A DNA stretch of 64,000 nt from positions 62,001-126,000 of the forward strand of contig JABFRB010000021.1 of NCBI GenBank assembly GCA_013141385.1, given 5' to 3'. The notes under the pieces are model-generated. The model saw only the letters and a list, made by a program, of their open reading frames with translations. It ran no database searches and was not told the DNA's origin. Position numbers and translations under genes: made by a program. Positions 19,213-28,496 of the stretch are shown one piece after another. This stretch comes from Bacteroidales bacterium. Lineage in GTDB: Bacteria > Bacteroidota > Bacteroidia > Bacteroidales > Tenuifilaceae. Each line of letters begins with the position of its first letter. The first letter of the stretch is position 1.

Positions 19213-20361
19213 ATGGAACTGAAACAGCTATACGATAAAGCACTTGATCTTATTCCTCTATCAAAGGAGGAGGGCGTTTTCCTTTACCTAAATGCTCCAA
19301 CCAGCGAACTAATATTTTTAGGTTCCGAGCTAAGAAAGATGCATGTTCCAAACAATTTAGTTACATGGCAAATAGATAGAAATGTAAACATTACAAATGT
19401 TTGCGTATCCGGGTGTAAGTTTTGTAATTTTCATTGTAATCTTGCCGATGATGGTGCTTTTATCACCTCCGTTGCAGAATACAAAATAAAAATTGAAGAA
19501 CTTCAGCGTTATGGAGGCGATCAATTATTGCTTCAGGGTGGCTTGCATCCAAAATTAGGGTTAAACTTCTATACCTCACTATTTAGGGAAATTAAGGGTT
19601 TATTCCCAAATATCAAACTACATGCGCTTGGCCCTCCTGAGGTTGCTTTTTTGGCAAAGGTTGAAAAGAAATCTTATAGAGATGTTCTTGTTGATTTAAT
19701 TGACGCAGGACTTGATAGCCTCCCCGGTGCTGGTGCTGAAATTCTTGTTGATAGAGTTAGAAAATATATATCCCCAGGGAAACCCAACTCTCAGGCTTGG
19801 CTTGATGTGATGGCAGAAGCACACGCCCTAAATCTGGTTACTTCCGCAACAATGATGATTGGTCATTACGAAACCATGGAGGAACGTATTGAGCACTTGA
19901 TTAAAATTCGTGATCTTCAAGCAAGTAAACCAAAAAAAGCAACAGGGTTTTTAAATTTTATTGTTTGGACCTTTCAGGACAAGGGTACTAAACTTGAAGA
20001 ACTTGGAATAAAAAGTATGGTAACCCCCGAGGAGTACATACGAACCATTGCCATTAGCAGGATAATGCTAAATAATATTAAGCATATACAAGCATCATGG
20101 CTAACAGTGGGCAAAGATACTGCACAAATATGCTTACATGCTGGTGCTAACGATTTTGGTTCTATAATGATAGAGGAAAATGTTGTCTCCTCCGCAGGAG
20201 CAAATAATAGGATGGATTCATACGGCATCCAAAAAGCAATTGTAGATGCGGGGTATGAACCTCAACTTCGAAACCAGCGTTATGAATATATTGTTTTACC
20301 CGAATGTGAGTTTAGCAAGATTTTAACTTTGGAAGAGCTGAAAAAGAGACCCGAAATCTAG
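19213..20361 (+). CDS. mqnC: Cyclic dehypoxanthinyl futalosine synthase, radical SAM
   Basis: 382 aa. The radical SAM cluster is C64-x3-C68-x2-C71 (NVCVSGCKFC). Family motifs are GGDQLLLQGGLHPKL, LDSLPGAGAEILVDRVR, SATMMIGHYETMEERIEHL, IQASWLTVGKDTAQICLHAGANDFGSIMIEENVVSSAG, which fit MqnC better than the paralogous MqnE. MqnC closes the spiro ring of the futalosine intermediate in menaquinone synthesis by the futalosine route. The start ATG at 19213 follows a 160-base AT-rich intergenic region shared with divergent pdxA. No other mqn gene lies in the window. Confidence 0.93.
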   Translation: MELKQLYDKALDLIPLSKEEGVFLYLNAPTSELIFLGSELRKMHVPNNLVTWQIDRNVNITNVCVSGCKFCNFHCNLADDGAFITSVAEYKIKIEELQRYGGDQLLLQGGLHPKLGLNFYTSLFREIKGLFPNIKLHALGPPEVAFLAKVEKKSYRDVLVDLIDAGLDSLPGAGAEILVDRVRKYISPGKPNSQAWLDVMAEAHALNLVTSATMMIGHYETMEERIEHLIKIRDLQASKPKKATGFLNFIVWTFQDKGTKLEELGIKSMVTPEEYIRTIAISRIMLNNIKHIQASWLTVGKDTAQICLHAGANDFGSIMIEENVVSSAGANNRMDSYGIQKAIVDAGYEPQLRNQRYEYIVLPECEFSKILTLEELKKRPEI

Positions 20362-20390
20362 TATTCACCCTTAAAATCGATGCTTACAAA

Positions 20391-20669
20391 TTATTTTTCG
20401 GCTAATTGTACCTTATAGGTGTCCTGTAAATAGTTTAACTCTAGTAAAATCAGTTCAAACTCTTTTCCATCGAAAGTGAATGTCCATTTTTGACCCGGGC
20501 TCACATTATTTATATCAACCGATGAAGCCTTTGGCAGAGTAATACTTCCCGATGCTAACCTATCATAGCTGATATGCCTAATACCAAAGGTAAGTCCAGT
20601 AATCGAGTCGATAAAAACTTGTCCCGTTCCAATCGGATTACTCTGTATAAAATACTTTTGATCATCCAT
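20391..20669 (-). CDS. Conserved hypothetical protein
   Basis: 92 aa from the ATG at 20669 (MDDQKYFIQSNPIGTGQVFI). A longer frame would need a TTG at 20693. The sequence is soluble with predicted beta strands (GQVFIDSITGLTFGIRHISY and KWTFTFDGKEFELILLELNYLQDTYKVQLAEK). It carries no signal peptide or recognisable motif. It converges with mqnC, leaving 29 bases between the two stops. The compact length and clean reading frame support a real gene; no function is assigned. Confidence 0.6.
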   Translation of the reverse strand: MDDQKYFIQSNPIGTGQVFIDSITGLTFGIRHISYDRLASGSITLPKASSVDINNVSPGQKWTFTFDGKEFELILLELNYLQDTYKVQLAEK

Positions 20670-20908
20670 AAATTCTAAAATAAAATCAACCAAAGATATA
20701 AAAAACTATTGCCGGATAAAAGTTTTACAAGAAGCACCCTCTCAATAATTAGATTTACAGATGGATATGAGTTTGTTTTTTATTTATAAATTTTTGTGAC
20801 TGAATATAAAGAGTGTGTTTATTGCATTGAATATCAATATTTATTTTTAAATTCACATGTGATTCTTTTATCCATTGGTTATTAGAAACTACGATAAATT
20901 AGGTTTTC

Positions 20909-21592
20909 ATGAATGAAGAAAAATCTCAGAAAGGATTAACATTCTTTGATATCGTTATTGTTATTCTTTCAATGTATGTCCTCGTTGCACTTTTAATTGA
21001 CAGCTATTTTAGACTATCTCCCGAAGTTTCTAAATTACTCTACTTAATAGATAACATTATCTGTGTCTTCTTCTTGTTCGATTTTTTCTATAGATTTATT
21101 AAAGCACCCTCGAAAAAAGAATTTATTAAATGGGGTTGGATAGATTTAATATCAAGTTTACCATCATTCGAATTTTTACGGTATGGTAGATTAATAAGGC
21201 TGTTCAGATTATTGAGGGTCATGAGAGCATTTCGATCAGTAAAGTATTTAACAAAACATTTATTTAAAAACAGAACTCAGGGAACTTTTGCAACAGTTTC
21301 CCTTATTGCTGTTCTAATGATAATATTCGGTTCAATTTCGATTTTACAAGTTGAAGTCGACGTTAATTCAAATATTAAAACAGCAGAAGATGCCATTTGG
21401 TGGGCATTTGTAACAATAACAACAGTTGGGTATGGCGATAAATATCCAGTAACAACAGAAGGTAGAGTAATTGCTGCTTTTCTAATGGTTACAGGAGTTG
21501 GGCTTTTTGGAACATTTACCGGATTTGTTGCGGCGTGGTTTATGGGTGATAAAACAAAGGAAAACGAAGTTTTAAACGAAAATAATAACTAA
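20909..21592 (+). CDS. Voltage-gated-type potassium channel (six-helix)
   Basis: 227 aa, the size of a minimal bacterial Kv channel. Segments in order: S1 about 9-31, S2 about 43-66, S3 about 76-90, S4 about 91-112 with arginines at every third position (RYGRLIRLFRLLRVMRAFR), S5 about 128-150, the pore helix and selectivity filter AIWWAFVTITTVGYGDKYP at about 160-178, and S6 about 182-208. TTVGYGD gives potassium selectivity. No C-terminal RCK or cyclic-nucleotide domain is present. A small secreted protein begins 5 bp downstream, so the pair is probably co-transcribed. Confidence 0.93.
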   Translation: MNEEKSQKGLTFFDIVIVILSMYVLVALLIDSYFRLSPEVSKLLYLIDNIICVFFLFDFFYRFIKAPSKKEFIKWGWIDLISSLPSFEFLRYGRLIRLFRLLRVMRAFRSVKYLTKHLFKNRTQGTFATVSLIAVLMIIFGSISILQVEVDVNSNIKTAEDAIWWAFVTITTVGYGDKYPVTTEGRVIAAFLMVTGVGLFGTFTGFVAAWFMGDKTKENEVLNENNN

Positions 21593-21597
21593 GCAAT

Positions 21598-21996
21598 ATG
21601 AAAAAATTTGTGTTGCTATTTCTAGTTGGGACTTTTCTCCCTCTATTCCTTTTCGCTCAACAAAAGGTGACAAAAAATAATTCTGAAGATATCCCTGTTT
21701 ATATTACCAAAACAGGGAAAAAATATCATTCAGCCAATTGTTTTTATTTAAAAGGAGGAGGAATACCCAAAAAATTATCGGAGGTTAAAGATAGTTATTC
21801 TCCATGTAGCAAGTGTAATCCACAAACAACTCAGATTGAAAAAGATAATAATAAACAACAGCAAGCTACAACACAACAACAAACTTCAACAGAAACAACA
21901 TCTAAAGGACAGCCAATTTATACTGGTCCACGTGGTGGAAAATATCATTATAGTAAATCAGGGAAAAAGGTTTATGAACGAAAAAAAAAGAAATAG
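21598..21996 (+). CDS. Small secreted protein with a PBCV-specific basic adaptor-type motif
   Basis: 132 aa. The signal peptide is MKKFVLLFLVGTFLPLFLFAQ. The first mature segment (VYITKTGKKYHSANCFYLKGG ... SYSPCSKCNP, about residues 37-80) has spaced His and Cys residues like a small metal-binding or nuclease-associated fold. A Gln/Thr-rich linker follows. The C-terminal segment PIYTGPRGGKYHYSKSGKKVYE plus a run of lysines matches the PBCV-specific basic adaptor (PF08789-type) pattern. It sits 5 bp behind the potassium channel. Function unknown; the basic tail suggests binding of polyanions. It could act in the periplasm or be exported. Confidence 0.75.
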   Translation: MKKFVLLFLVGTFLPLFLFAQQKVTKNNSEDIPVYITKTGKKYHSANCFYLKGGGIPKKLSEVKDSYSPCSKCNPQTTQIEKDNNKQQQATTQQQTSTETTSKGQPIYTGPRGGKYHYSKSGKKVYERKKKK

Positions 21997-22086
21997 ATTA
22001 TAGAAATCCATCGTCACTTCAGATTTGTAATCCTTATAAAACAAAATACCAATTTGTAGATCCGTTTCTTCATGGGATTTCTACCC

Positions 22087-22260
22087 TTTTAATGTCAAAA
22101 CCACAGCCAGACATTAAAATAATGGTTTTTTAATGTCTGTGTTATATTTGTCCCAAATTTTAATGTCAAATTCAATAGCAAACATTAATTTTTTGCTTTT
22201 TTAATGTTTGGTAGTGAAGTTTTAAGTACTTTTGATGTCAGAATTTAAACAAACATTAAA
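22087..22260. promoter_or_regulatory. Array of seven operator-like repeats around the fic promoter
   Basis: The motif TTTTAATGTYTG, or its reverse CARACATTAAAA, occurs at 22087-22096, 22108-22119 (reverse), 22128-22139, 22158-22167, 22179-22188 (reverse), 22199-22210 and 22250-22260 (reverse). Two perfect or near-perfect inverted pairs result (22108/22128 and 22179/22199). The Bacteroidota -7-like element TATATTTG lies at 22143-22150 between sites. The last site ends 14 bases before the fic start codon. The Fic protein has a C-terminal winged-helix-like domain, so autoregulation is a reasonable inference. Confidence 0.6.
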
Positions 22261-22274
22261 TATCGGATTATTTG

Positions 22275-23405
22275 ATGCCAGAAATATTATATCCTATCAA
22301 CCCCGACAGAAATGTTCCTTGGAACGATCTTCCTCCATTGCCAATTAGAAAGGAACTCTACCAAACAATAGAAATATTGGAGAAACTTGGAGATGCAAAA
22401 GCAGCCTTGGCAAGGCTTCATGGTCGTAGCGTGGTGATTCCAAATCAGGGGTTATTAATTAATTCAATAAGTTTACAGGAAGCAAAGAGTTCAAGTGCTA
22501 TTGAGAATATATTCACAACGGATGATGAGCTATACAAGGCATATAGCGATCAAAACAAAGAGCCAAACGGATCGTCCAAGGAAGTTCTAAGATACAGAGA
22601 AGCACTTTGGTCGGGTCACAACTATTTACAAAAAACCAAAAAGTTTGATCAAAACTACTTTATTCAGGTATTTCATGAAATAAAGCAAACAACTGATGGC
22701 ATTCGTCCTGATTTTTCGAATACAACTATAAAGCAGAGTGGCTCTGGCTCAAAAGCAGGACAAGTTATCTATACTCCGCCAAGAGGTTTGCCCATAATTC
22801 AGGATAAATTAGACAACTTAATAACGTTCCTAAATGACGATGAGCAATATAAATTGGATCATTTACTAAAAATGGCTATTGCTCATTTTCAGTTTGAGGC
22901 CATTCACCCATTCCGTGATGGAAATGGCAGAACAGGACGTATATTCAACATCCACTATTTAACAAATAAAGGATTACTGGATGTTCCGATACTATTCCTT
23001 AGTAGATACATTTTGGACCACAAGGATGATTATTACTCTGGGTTAATGGGTGTATCGCAAAGAGGTAATTGGAAGGATTGGTTACTATTTATGCTAAGAG
23101 CCATTGAAAATACCTCAAATATGACCTTCCACAAAATCAACGATATTGTTTCTACCAAAGATTCAATTCTGGAATACGTAAAAAAAGATGATAGAAAATT
23201 TCGAAACCCCGAAAGTTTAGTAGAATTCTTATTTACTCAACCTTTTACCAAAGTAAAACACCTTGTTAATGCAGGAATTTATGCCGAAAACACTGCAAAA
23301 GATTATCTAAATAAATTGTGTGATATGCAAGTGCTTGAAAAAAGAGAAATTGACGGTCATCACTACTATTTAAACCTTGAGTTGTATCGTATTCTTTCTG
23401 AGTAA
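22275..23405 (+). CDS. fic: Fic family protein with C-terminal winged helix (AMPylase)
   Basis: 376 aa from the ATG at 22275; a TTG at 22272 is the alternative. The N-terminal Fic_N-like region starts MPEILYPINPDRNVPWNDLPPLPI. The inhibitory helix motif SSAIEN near residue 72 matches [S/T]xxxE[G/N]. The catalytic loop HPFRDGNGRTGR near residue 209 is intact, with His as general base. The C-terminal 90 residues (FTKVKHLVNAGIYAENTAKDYLNKLCDMQVLEKRE) look like a winged helix. Such proteins transfer AMP from ATP to target hydroxyls; the target is unknown. The inhibitory motif lies in the same chain, so the protein is self-limiting and needs no separate antitoxin. Confidence 0.93.
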   Translation: MPEILYPINPDRNVPWNDLPPLPIRKELYQTIEILEKLGDAKAALARLHGRSVVIPNQGLLINSISLQEAKSSSAIENIFTTDDELYKAYSDQNKEPNGSSKEVLRYREALWSGHNYLQKTKKFDQNYFIQVFHEIKQTTDGIRPDFSNTTIKQSGSGSKAGQVIYTPPRGLPIIQDKLDNLITFLNDDEQYKLDHLLKMAIAHFQFEAIHPFRDGNGRTGRIFNIHYLTNKGLLDVPILFLSRYILDHKDDYYSGLMGVSQRGNWKDWLLFMLRAIENTSNMTFHKINDIVSTKDSILEYVKKDDRKFRNPESLVEFLFTQPFTKVKHLVNAGIYAENTAKDYLNKLCDMQVLEKREIDGHHYYLNLELYRILSE

Positions 23406-23732
23406 CGATTAAGTTTGGTTAAAATCTGAAAAAATCACAAATTTTAGGCGGATTAGAAATTCATTTAAAAGCAAAGAACCTGATCACAAATCCGACTCAA
23501 CAAGTAAACCGCAGAAATATTCACACCACAACTATCTCAAAAAAGATACGAGCCCTGTTTGGTAATCTGTAGAATTAAACCTACATTTATATAGTATGAC
23601 TTTATCATACAATAAGTCCCAAAATGGATGAATACAGACAATTTGGATAAAATAGTTGAAACACATTCCAATAATATTCTGCGAAATTTATTACAATTGT
23701 TATCTTTGTTTTAATAATTTAAAAATAAAAGT
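23406..23732 (+). other. Intergenic region before the DUF6978/DUF1828 pair
   Basis: About 330 bases with no ORF. It holds the perfect inverted repeat GTATGA-CTTTA-TCATAC at 23594-23610 and the -7-like element TATCTTTG at 23701-23708, about 25 bases before the likely start. The palindrome could be an operator for the pair downstream. Confidence 0.5.
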
Positions 23733-24224
23733 TTGTATACTGATAGTTTCATACAAGAATTGTTGGCTTGTGAAAAACAAATAATTGATCCACCTTCAAA
23801 AGATTTTAAAGAAGATAGGGGACAATTGAAAAAGATTTTTACACTTCAATCTATTGATGGAAAGTATGCATTTAATGCTTTTATAAGAGGGAATACGCAT
23901 TTCAAGGAAAATTTCTCAATTGGATTAGATTAAAATCCAAGAGAAGAGAAAGGCACTATTTGTTTGTTGCGCTGTAATGGTGCTCATGGTGAAAATATTA
24001 TGTATCCGCATCATTCATATTTTCACATTCATAGAGCAAATGCTTACTCAATTAATAGTGGATTGAAACCTGAAAGTAATATTCAAAAAACAGATGATTA
24101 TGCTTCTCTTGAAGATGCTATACAATATTTTATTAAATACATAAATATTTGTATTACTGACAGGCGAAAGCATTTCCCCGCTCCCAATACTCAAACAAAG
24201 CTAGATTTATTTAGTCATGAATGA
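23733..24224 (+). pseudogene. DUF6978-like protein interrupted by an in-frame stop
   Basis: One reading frame with a TAA at 23931-23933. The first part (66 aa from a TTG at 23733) ends FKENFSIGLD. After the stop it continues in the same frame as NPREEKGTICLLRCNGAHGENIMYPHHSYFHIHRANAY to the stop at 24224. Read-through would give a protein of about 163 residues, with LDxNPREEKGTICLLRC as one continuous beta segment. The pattern of short N-terminal helix, GTI.LLRCNG and H.H.HIHR resembles the DUF6978 family, which pairs with DUF1828 proteins. A TAT-to-TAA change or a sequencing error would explain the stop. It overlaps the next gene by 8 bp. Confidence 0.7.
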
Positions 24225-24969
24225 TATTTTAGATTATATAAGAGGAAGTTTTAATAACAGAATAAATATCCGAGAGAAAAGACCTGGTGTTTATCAACTT
24301 ATTTTACCCCTTTATCATGAGGATGGTGATATGGTTGATATTTTTATTGAAGAGAAAAACGGTGATTTGGTTTTAAGTGATTATGGAATGACATTGATGA
24401 GATTGTCATACTCATATGAAATTGACACACCTAATAAAGAATCAATATTTCAACGTATATTATCAGAAAATAGATTAGAAGAAGAAAATGGAAATATTAA
24501 ATATCATTCTAAGAAAGAAACGATTTATTCTGATATAATGCATGTCACTCAAACATACATGAAGATTGGTAGCATGAGATTTTTCAAAAGAGAAGTAATC
24601 GAAAGTCTATTTTATGATCTTCTGAATGAAACCATAACAAAGGAACTTATAGATTTTAAACCGAAAGCGAATGTGTTACCAATCCCTGAAAGAGATGATC
24701 TTGAGGTTGACTATGAATTTAGGCCAAATGGACATCCCATATATTTATTCGGGGTAAAAGATGCTGCCAAAGCAAGATTAGCGACTATAAGTTGTCTTGA
24801 ATACCAAAAAGCTAACTTAAATTTTAGAAGTTTCATTGTACATGATGATTTTGAAAAACTTTCAAGAAAAGATAGGTCTAGGTTAACAAATGCCTGCGAT
24901 AAGCAATTTACTTCATTAGATGATTTTAAAATAAATGCTAAATCATTTTTAGAGCGAGAGAAAAGGTAA
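24217..24969 (+). CDS. DUF1828-like protein, partner of the DUF6978-like gene
   Basis: 250 aa. The N-terminal half has the DUF1828 signature: YQLILPLYHEDGDMVDIFIEEKNGDLVLSDYGMTLMRLSY at about residues 24-64. The middle (about 95-140) and the C-terminal alpha/beta region (PIYLFGVKDAAKARLATISCLEYQKANLNFRSFIVHDDF) look DUF1829-like. The start ATG lies inside the last codons of the upstream frame, so the two are translationally coupled. Small DUF1828/DUF1829 pairs are found in mobile and defence contexts and are thought to be two-gene systems. The enzymatic activity is unknown. It stays intact although its partner is broken. Confidence 0.72.
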   Translation: MNDILDYIRGSFNNRINIREKRPGVYQLILPLYHEDGDMVDIFIEEKNGDLVLSDYGMTLMRLSYSYEIDTPNKESIFQRILSENRLEEENGNIKYHSKKETIYSDIMHVTQTYMKIGSMRFFKREVIESLFYDLLNETITKELIDFKPKANVLPIPERDDLEVDYEFRPNGHPIYLFGVKDAAKARLATISCLEYQKANLNFRSFIVHDDFEKLSRKDRSRLTNACDKQFTSLDDFKINAKSFLEREKR

Positions 24970-25020
24970 AATTAATTACTTATTCGTCACCTCCTATTTG
25001 TAATAATTATAACCTTTATA

Positions 25021-25052
25021 AAAGCAAAAAGCCGCATTAATTGCGGCTTCTT
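25021..25052 (-). terminator. Intrinsic terminator after tRNA-Gln
   Basis: The stem GCCGCA/TGCGGC (25031-25036 and 25042-25047) with a 5-base loop. On the minus strand it is followed by TTTTTGCTTT. It closes the glnS/tRNA-Gln unit, and may also stop transcription arriving from the DUF1828-like gene. Confidence 0.7.
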
Positions 25053-25054
25053 TG

Positions 25055-25127
25055 TTGTCCTGCCAGGGGTCGAACCTGGACTCTTCTGATCCAGAATCAG
25101 ACGTGTTGCCAATTACACTACAGGACA
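25055..25127 (-). tRNA. tRNA-Gln (anticodon CTG)
   Basis: The acceptor stem TGTCCTG/CAGGACA (25121-25127 and 25056-25062) with A as discriminator. The anticodon stem is TCTGA/TCAGA around the loop TTCTGGA, giving anticodon CTG. The T arm CCAGG-TTCGACC-CCTGG is intact, and the 3' CCA is not encoded. It lies on the same strand as glnS and starts about 126 bases behind the glnS stop, so the tRNA and its charging enzyme may be expressed together. Confidence 0.95.
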
Positions 25128-25253
25128 ATTTTCAGGCTGCAAATATAGTTTAAGTGTTTGGAATATTCCAAACGTTTTGCTACAAAAATGACAAGTTATA
25201 AGCAGCTGGCGACAATTTTACTATTAGCTAGCAGCTTACAACTGTTAACTAAT

Positions 25254-26948
25254 TTATTGTCCTGAGATTTTAGCCCAAGTATCCTTTAATGTAGTGGTAC
25301 GATTAAACACCAACTTACCCGGTTTTGAATCGTAATCAACGCTAAAATATCCCATCCGCTCAAATTGGAACTTATCAAGCGATTTAGCCTCAGCAAGTGC
25401 AGGTTCTAAATACGCTTCAATCACTTTTAAAGAATCGGGATTAAGGGATGATTTCCAATCCTCGCCCTCAGCAACATCATCGGGGTTGGCTTTGGTAAAT
25501 AAGCGATCGAACAAACGAACCTCAGTTTTGATAGCCTGTTGAGCCGATACCCAGTGAATTGTTCCCTGTACCTTTCTGCCATCAGGAGAATTTCCTCCCT
25601 TTGATGCAGGATCAATTGTACAGCGTAGCTCAGTGATATTACCAGCAGAATCTTTAATCACCTCATTACACCTCATAAAATAAGCGTAACGTAACCGAAC
25701 CTCTTGCCCAGGTGCAAGGCGGAAGAATTTCTTTGGAGGGTTTTCCATAAAATCTTCCTGCTCAATATATAACTCCTTTGAGAATGGCACTAGCCTCTTG
25801 CCTGCCGATTCATCTTCGGGATTATTTACGGCCTCCAGCTGCTCTACTTGCCCATCGGGGTAGTTGGTAATAACCACTTTAAGTGGGTTTAGAACTGCCA
25901 TGCGGCGTGGCGCACGTCTATTCAAATCTTCTCTCAAACAAAATTCTAGTAAGGATAGGTCAATTACATTATCGCGCTTTGCGATACCCACTTTTTCGGT
26001 GAAAAATCTGATTGATTCAGGAGTATACCCACGACGACGTAATCCACAGATAGTTGGCATGCGAGGATCGTCCCAGCCCATTACCACTTTTTCTTGAACG
26101 AGTTGGAGTAGTTTGCGCTTGCTCATCATGGTATATGTCATGTTCAACCGTGCAAACTCGTATTGGTGCGATGGGAATATCTCAAGTTTCTCAATAAACC
26201 AGTCGTAAAGCGGACGGTGTACATCAAACTCAAGGGTGCAAATTGAGTGTGTTATCTTTTCAATTGAATCGCTCTGCCCATGGGCATAGTCGTACATTGG
26301 GTAGATACACCATTTATCCCCAGTGCGATGATGTTCGGTGTGGATTATCCTATATAGAATTGGATCGCGCAGCAACATGTTGGGATGTGCCATGTCGACT
26401 TTTGCACGTAGCACCTTTTCGCCATCCTTAAATTCACCATTGCGCATGCGCTTGAAGAGATCAACATTCTCATCAACAGAGCGATTTCTCCAAGGGCTAT
26501 CTTTACCTGCTTGGTTTATTGTTCCTCGTGTTATGCGAATCTCCTCTTGGGTTTGATCATCAACGTAGGCAAGCCCTTTTTTTATTAAAACAATTGCCCA
26601 TTCGTAGAGCTGTTCAAAATAATCGGACGCGTAGTATTCTCCCGCCCAGTCGAATCCTAACCAATGAACATCTTCTTTAATAGAATCAACGTATTCAACA
26701 TCCTCTTTGGTTGGGTTGGTATCATCAAATCTGAGATTTGTTTTGCCACCGTAACGCTGGGCAAGACCAAAATTTAAGCAAATGGATTTGGCATGACCAA
26801 TGTGTAAGTACCCATTGGGTTCTGGAGGGAAACGGGTAAGCACTCTACCTGAGTGTTTTCCTGTTCGAATATCCTCTTCAATAATCTCCTCAAGAAAGTT
26901 TTTTGATTTCTCCTCCAAACTTTCATTTCTTAAATTTTCACTTGACAT
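25254..26948 (-). CDS. glnS: Glutaminyl-tRNA synthetase
   Basis: 564 aa from the ATG at 26948; a TTG at 26954 adds two residues. The class I signatures are [12 protein letters not shown] (HIGH-type motif at 49-52) and the KMSKS-type loop MMSKRKL near residue 270. [24 protein letters not shown] is nearly the standard GlnRS sequence. The C-terminal beta-barrel anticodon-binding domain is present ([20 protein letters not shown] to the end), and total length matches bacterial GlnRS. It attaches Gln to tRNA-Gln, so this organism does not have to rely only on the Glu-tRNA-Gln amidation route. tRNA-Gln(CTG) lies directly downstream. Confidence 0.97.
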   Translation of the reverse strand: MSSENLRNESLEEKSKNFLEEIIEEDIRTGKHSGRVLTRFPPEPNGYLHIGHAKSICLNFGLAQRYGGKTNLRFDDTNPTKEDVEYVDSIKEDVHWLGFDWAGEYYASDYFEQLYEWAIVLIKKGLAYVDDQTQEEIRITRGTINQAGKDSPWRNRSVDENVDLFKRMRNGEFKDGEKVLRAKVDMAHPNMLLRDPILYRIIHTEHHRTGDKWCIYPMYDYAHGQSDSIEKITHSICTLEFDVHRPLYDWFIEKLEIFPSHQYEFARLNMTYTMMSKRKLLQLVQEKVVMGWDDPRMPTICGLRRRGYTPESIRFFTEKVGIAKRDNVIDLSLLEFCLREDLNRRAPRRMAVLNPLKVVITNYPDGQVEQLEAVNNPEDESAGKRLVPFSKELYIEQEDFMENPPKKFFRLAPGQEVRLRYAYFMRCNEVIKDSAGNITELRCTIDPASKGGNSPDGRKVQGTIHWVSAQQAIKTEVRLFDRLFTKANPDDVAEGEDWKSSLNPDSLKVIEAYLEPALAEAKSLDKFQFERMGYFSVDYDSKPGKLVFNRTTTLKDTWAKISGQ

Positions 26949-27173
26949 CTGCAAAATTTTAGTTCTTAAAAATATAGAATGGCAAAATTAGAATTTTTTG
27001 GCGATATGTGTATATTAAGATTGGGGAGTAATTTGAAAACACTGTTTTTAAAAGATGCTGAAATGAGTTCTAAAATTAAAGCTAATTCTGGTTGCTGAGT
27101 GATATGTGAAAAAACCTGCTACTTTACTGTTTCCAAGTAGCAGGTATTCCGAAATCCTAACCTAATCAATGAT

Positions 27174-28496
27174 TTATTGTATTGTAAAACTAAGATCGTA
27201 TGATGTAAAGCTGATTTCGCATTTAGCATTCGAATCAGTAGTGCCCTCAAATTTCGTTATTTCATTGTTTTCAATAAGGGTTGTTGGTTTTTTCAAAAAA
27301 CGTTCCTTGGGAAAGGTTATATCACCATAAGTGTTCTCGAATGATAAACTATAGTTAAGGGTTGGATCAATAGTCATACTTACCGAGCCATACTTGAAAT
27401 CTCCTTTAAAACTTAAGAAATTGGCACCAAGTTTACTGATCTTAAATTCGGAATCGTAGGTATTGGGAAGATTAATTGAAGATTGAACAACACCAATATT
27501 CACCTTATTATACTTAGATTCTTTGCTTGAAAAATCGCTAACCTCTTTTAAGTCGTAAGTATCATTATAGCTCGTTTCGATAGCGAATGTAGCAACCTTA
27601 TTCGCAGTGAATCCTGTGTACTTTGAATTATATTCAATTTTTGTAAAATCCTCTAGTTCAATACTACAATCGTAAAGATCAAATTTTCCGAGATTTGAAT
27701 TTCCTTTCGCTTTCAGCGTTGTATACTTAGCACTCATATCAATACCATTAAGATTATCGATACTAAACTCATCATTATAGGATTCCAACGCTAACAGAGT
27801 AATTGCCTTGCTTGTGAGTTTTGAATACTTCGAATTAATTATCACCTTTTTAAGCTCATCGGTAAAAATCTTACAATCATAAATATCAAACTTAACATTC
27901 TGCCCTTTGCCAATATGAATGGTTGAGTATTTTGCATCAAAGTTGCTATTATCTCCAAAATCACCCATCTCGATATTTGCATTATATAGTTCAAAATTGA
28001 GTTTGCCTAGTAAATTTGGGGCTTTAACATTATTGTATTTGCTAAGAAGCTTAAAGGCAATACTTTCGGGAATCCAAATTGTATAGTTTGATTTAATTGA
28101 TGATACAGAAGCCCACTCGCCATTCGAAAGTTTTGTTTTTTTGTAGAATCCCATGATTTGGATTGCGCCCTCACTAAAAACTGTATTGATTCCTATTTTT
28201 CCTGCCTCTTGAGTAACCTCAGGATTTTTAAAAACATTGAGAATCTTATCAATATCCTCCTTACCTCCACCTGAAATTAAAATCTCGCCGGCGAGTTTAA
28301 TCTCGTTACTGCTCCATGTGTTTATTTGAAGATCGGAGTCGTACATGTTAAGTTCAAGTATATCGGATTGAGATACTTTAAAGGTTTTCTCAAATTTATC
28401 CTTAATCTCATCGCTATTTGCGAATGAATAATTTGCAAAGCAAAGTACGAATGCGAATAGTATGAGAATTCTAAATATTGATTTTACGTTGTCCAT
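27174..28496 (-). CDS. Secreted beta-repeat protein of the ECF sigma operon (DUF4097-like)
   Basis: 440 aa from the ATG at 28496, which gives a good signal peptide (MDNVKSIFRILILFAFVLCFANYSFA). An in-frame ATG at 28514 adds six residues. The mature part is built of repeated short strands: NSKYS/NSKYT-type turns, FDIYDCKI and FDLYDCSI, and YNDEFSI and YNDTYDL recur about every 45 residues between residues 160 and 340. This resembles DUF4097-type adhesin-like beta-helix proteins. It overlaps the anti-sigma gene by 26 bp and is last in the operon, so its expression should follow the sigma factor. It probably acts in the periplasm or at the surface. Confidence 0.75.
   Translation of the reverse strand: MDNVKSIFRILILFAFVLCFANYSFANSDEIKDKFEKTFKVSQSDILELNMYDSDLQINTWSSNEIKLAGEILISGGGKEDIDKILNVFKNPEVTQEAGKIGINTVFSEGAIQIMGFYKKTKLSNGEWASVSSIKSNYTIWIPESIAFKLLSKYNNVKAPNLLGKLNFELYNANIEMGDFGDNSNFDAKYSTIHIGKGQNVKFDIYDCKIFTDELKKVIINSKYSKLTSKAITLLALESYNDEFSIDNLNGIDMSAKYTTLKAKGNSNLGKFDLYDCSIELEDFTKIEYNSKYTGFTANKVATFAIETSYNDTYDLKEVSDFSSKESKYNKVNIGVVQSSINLPNTYDSEFKISKLGANFLSFKGDFKYGSVSMTIDPTLNYSLSFENTYGDITFPKERFLKKPTTLIENNEITKFEGTTDSNAKCEISFTSYDLSFTIQ

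Noticed and set aside
20391-25054. tRNA-Gln as attachment site of an integrated island
   Set aside because: The 3' end of the tRNA faces the accessory stretch, but I found no duplicated tRNA end and no integrase, so integration there is unsupported.
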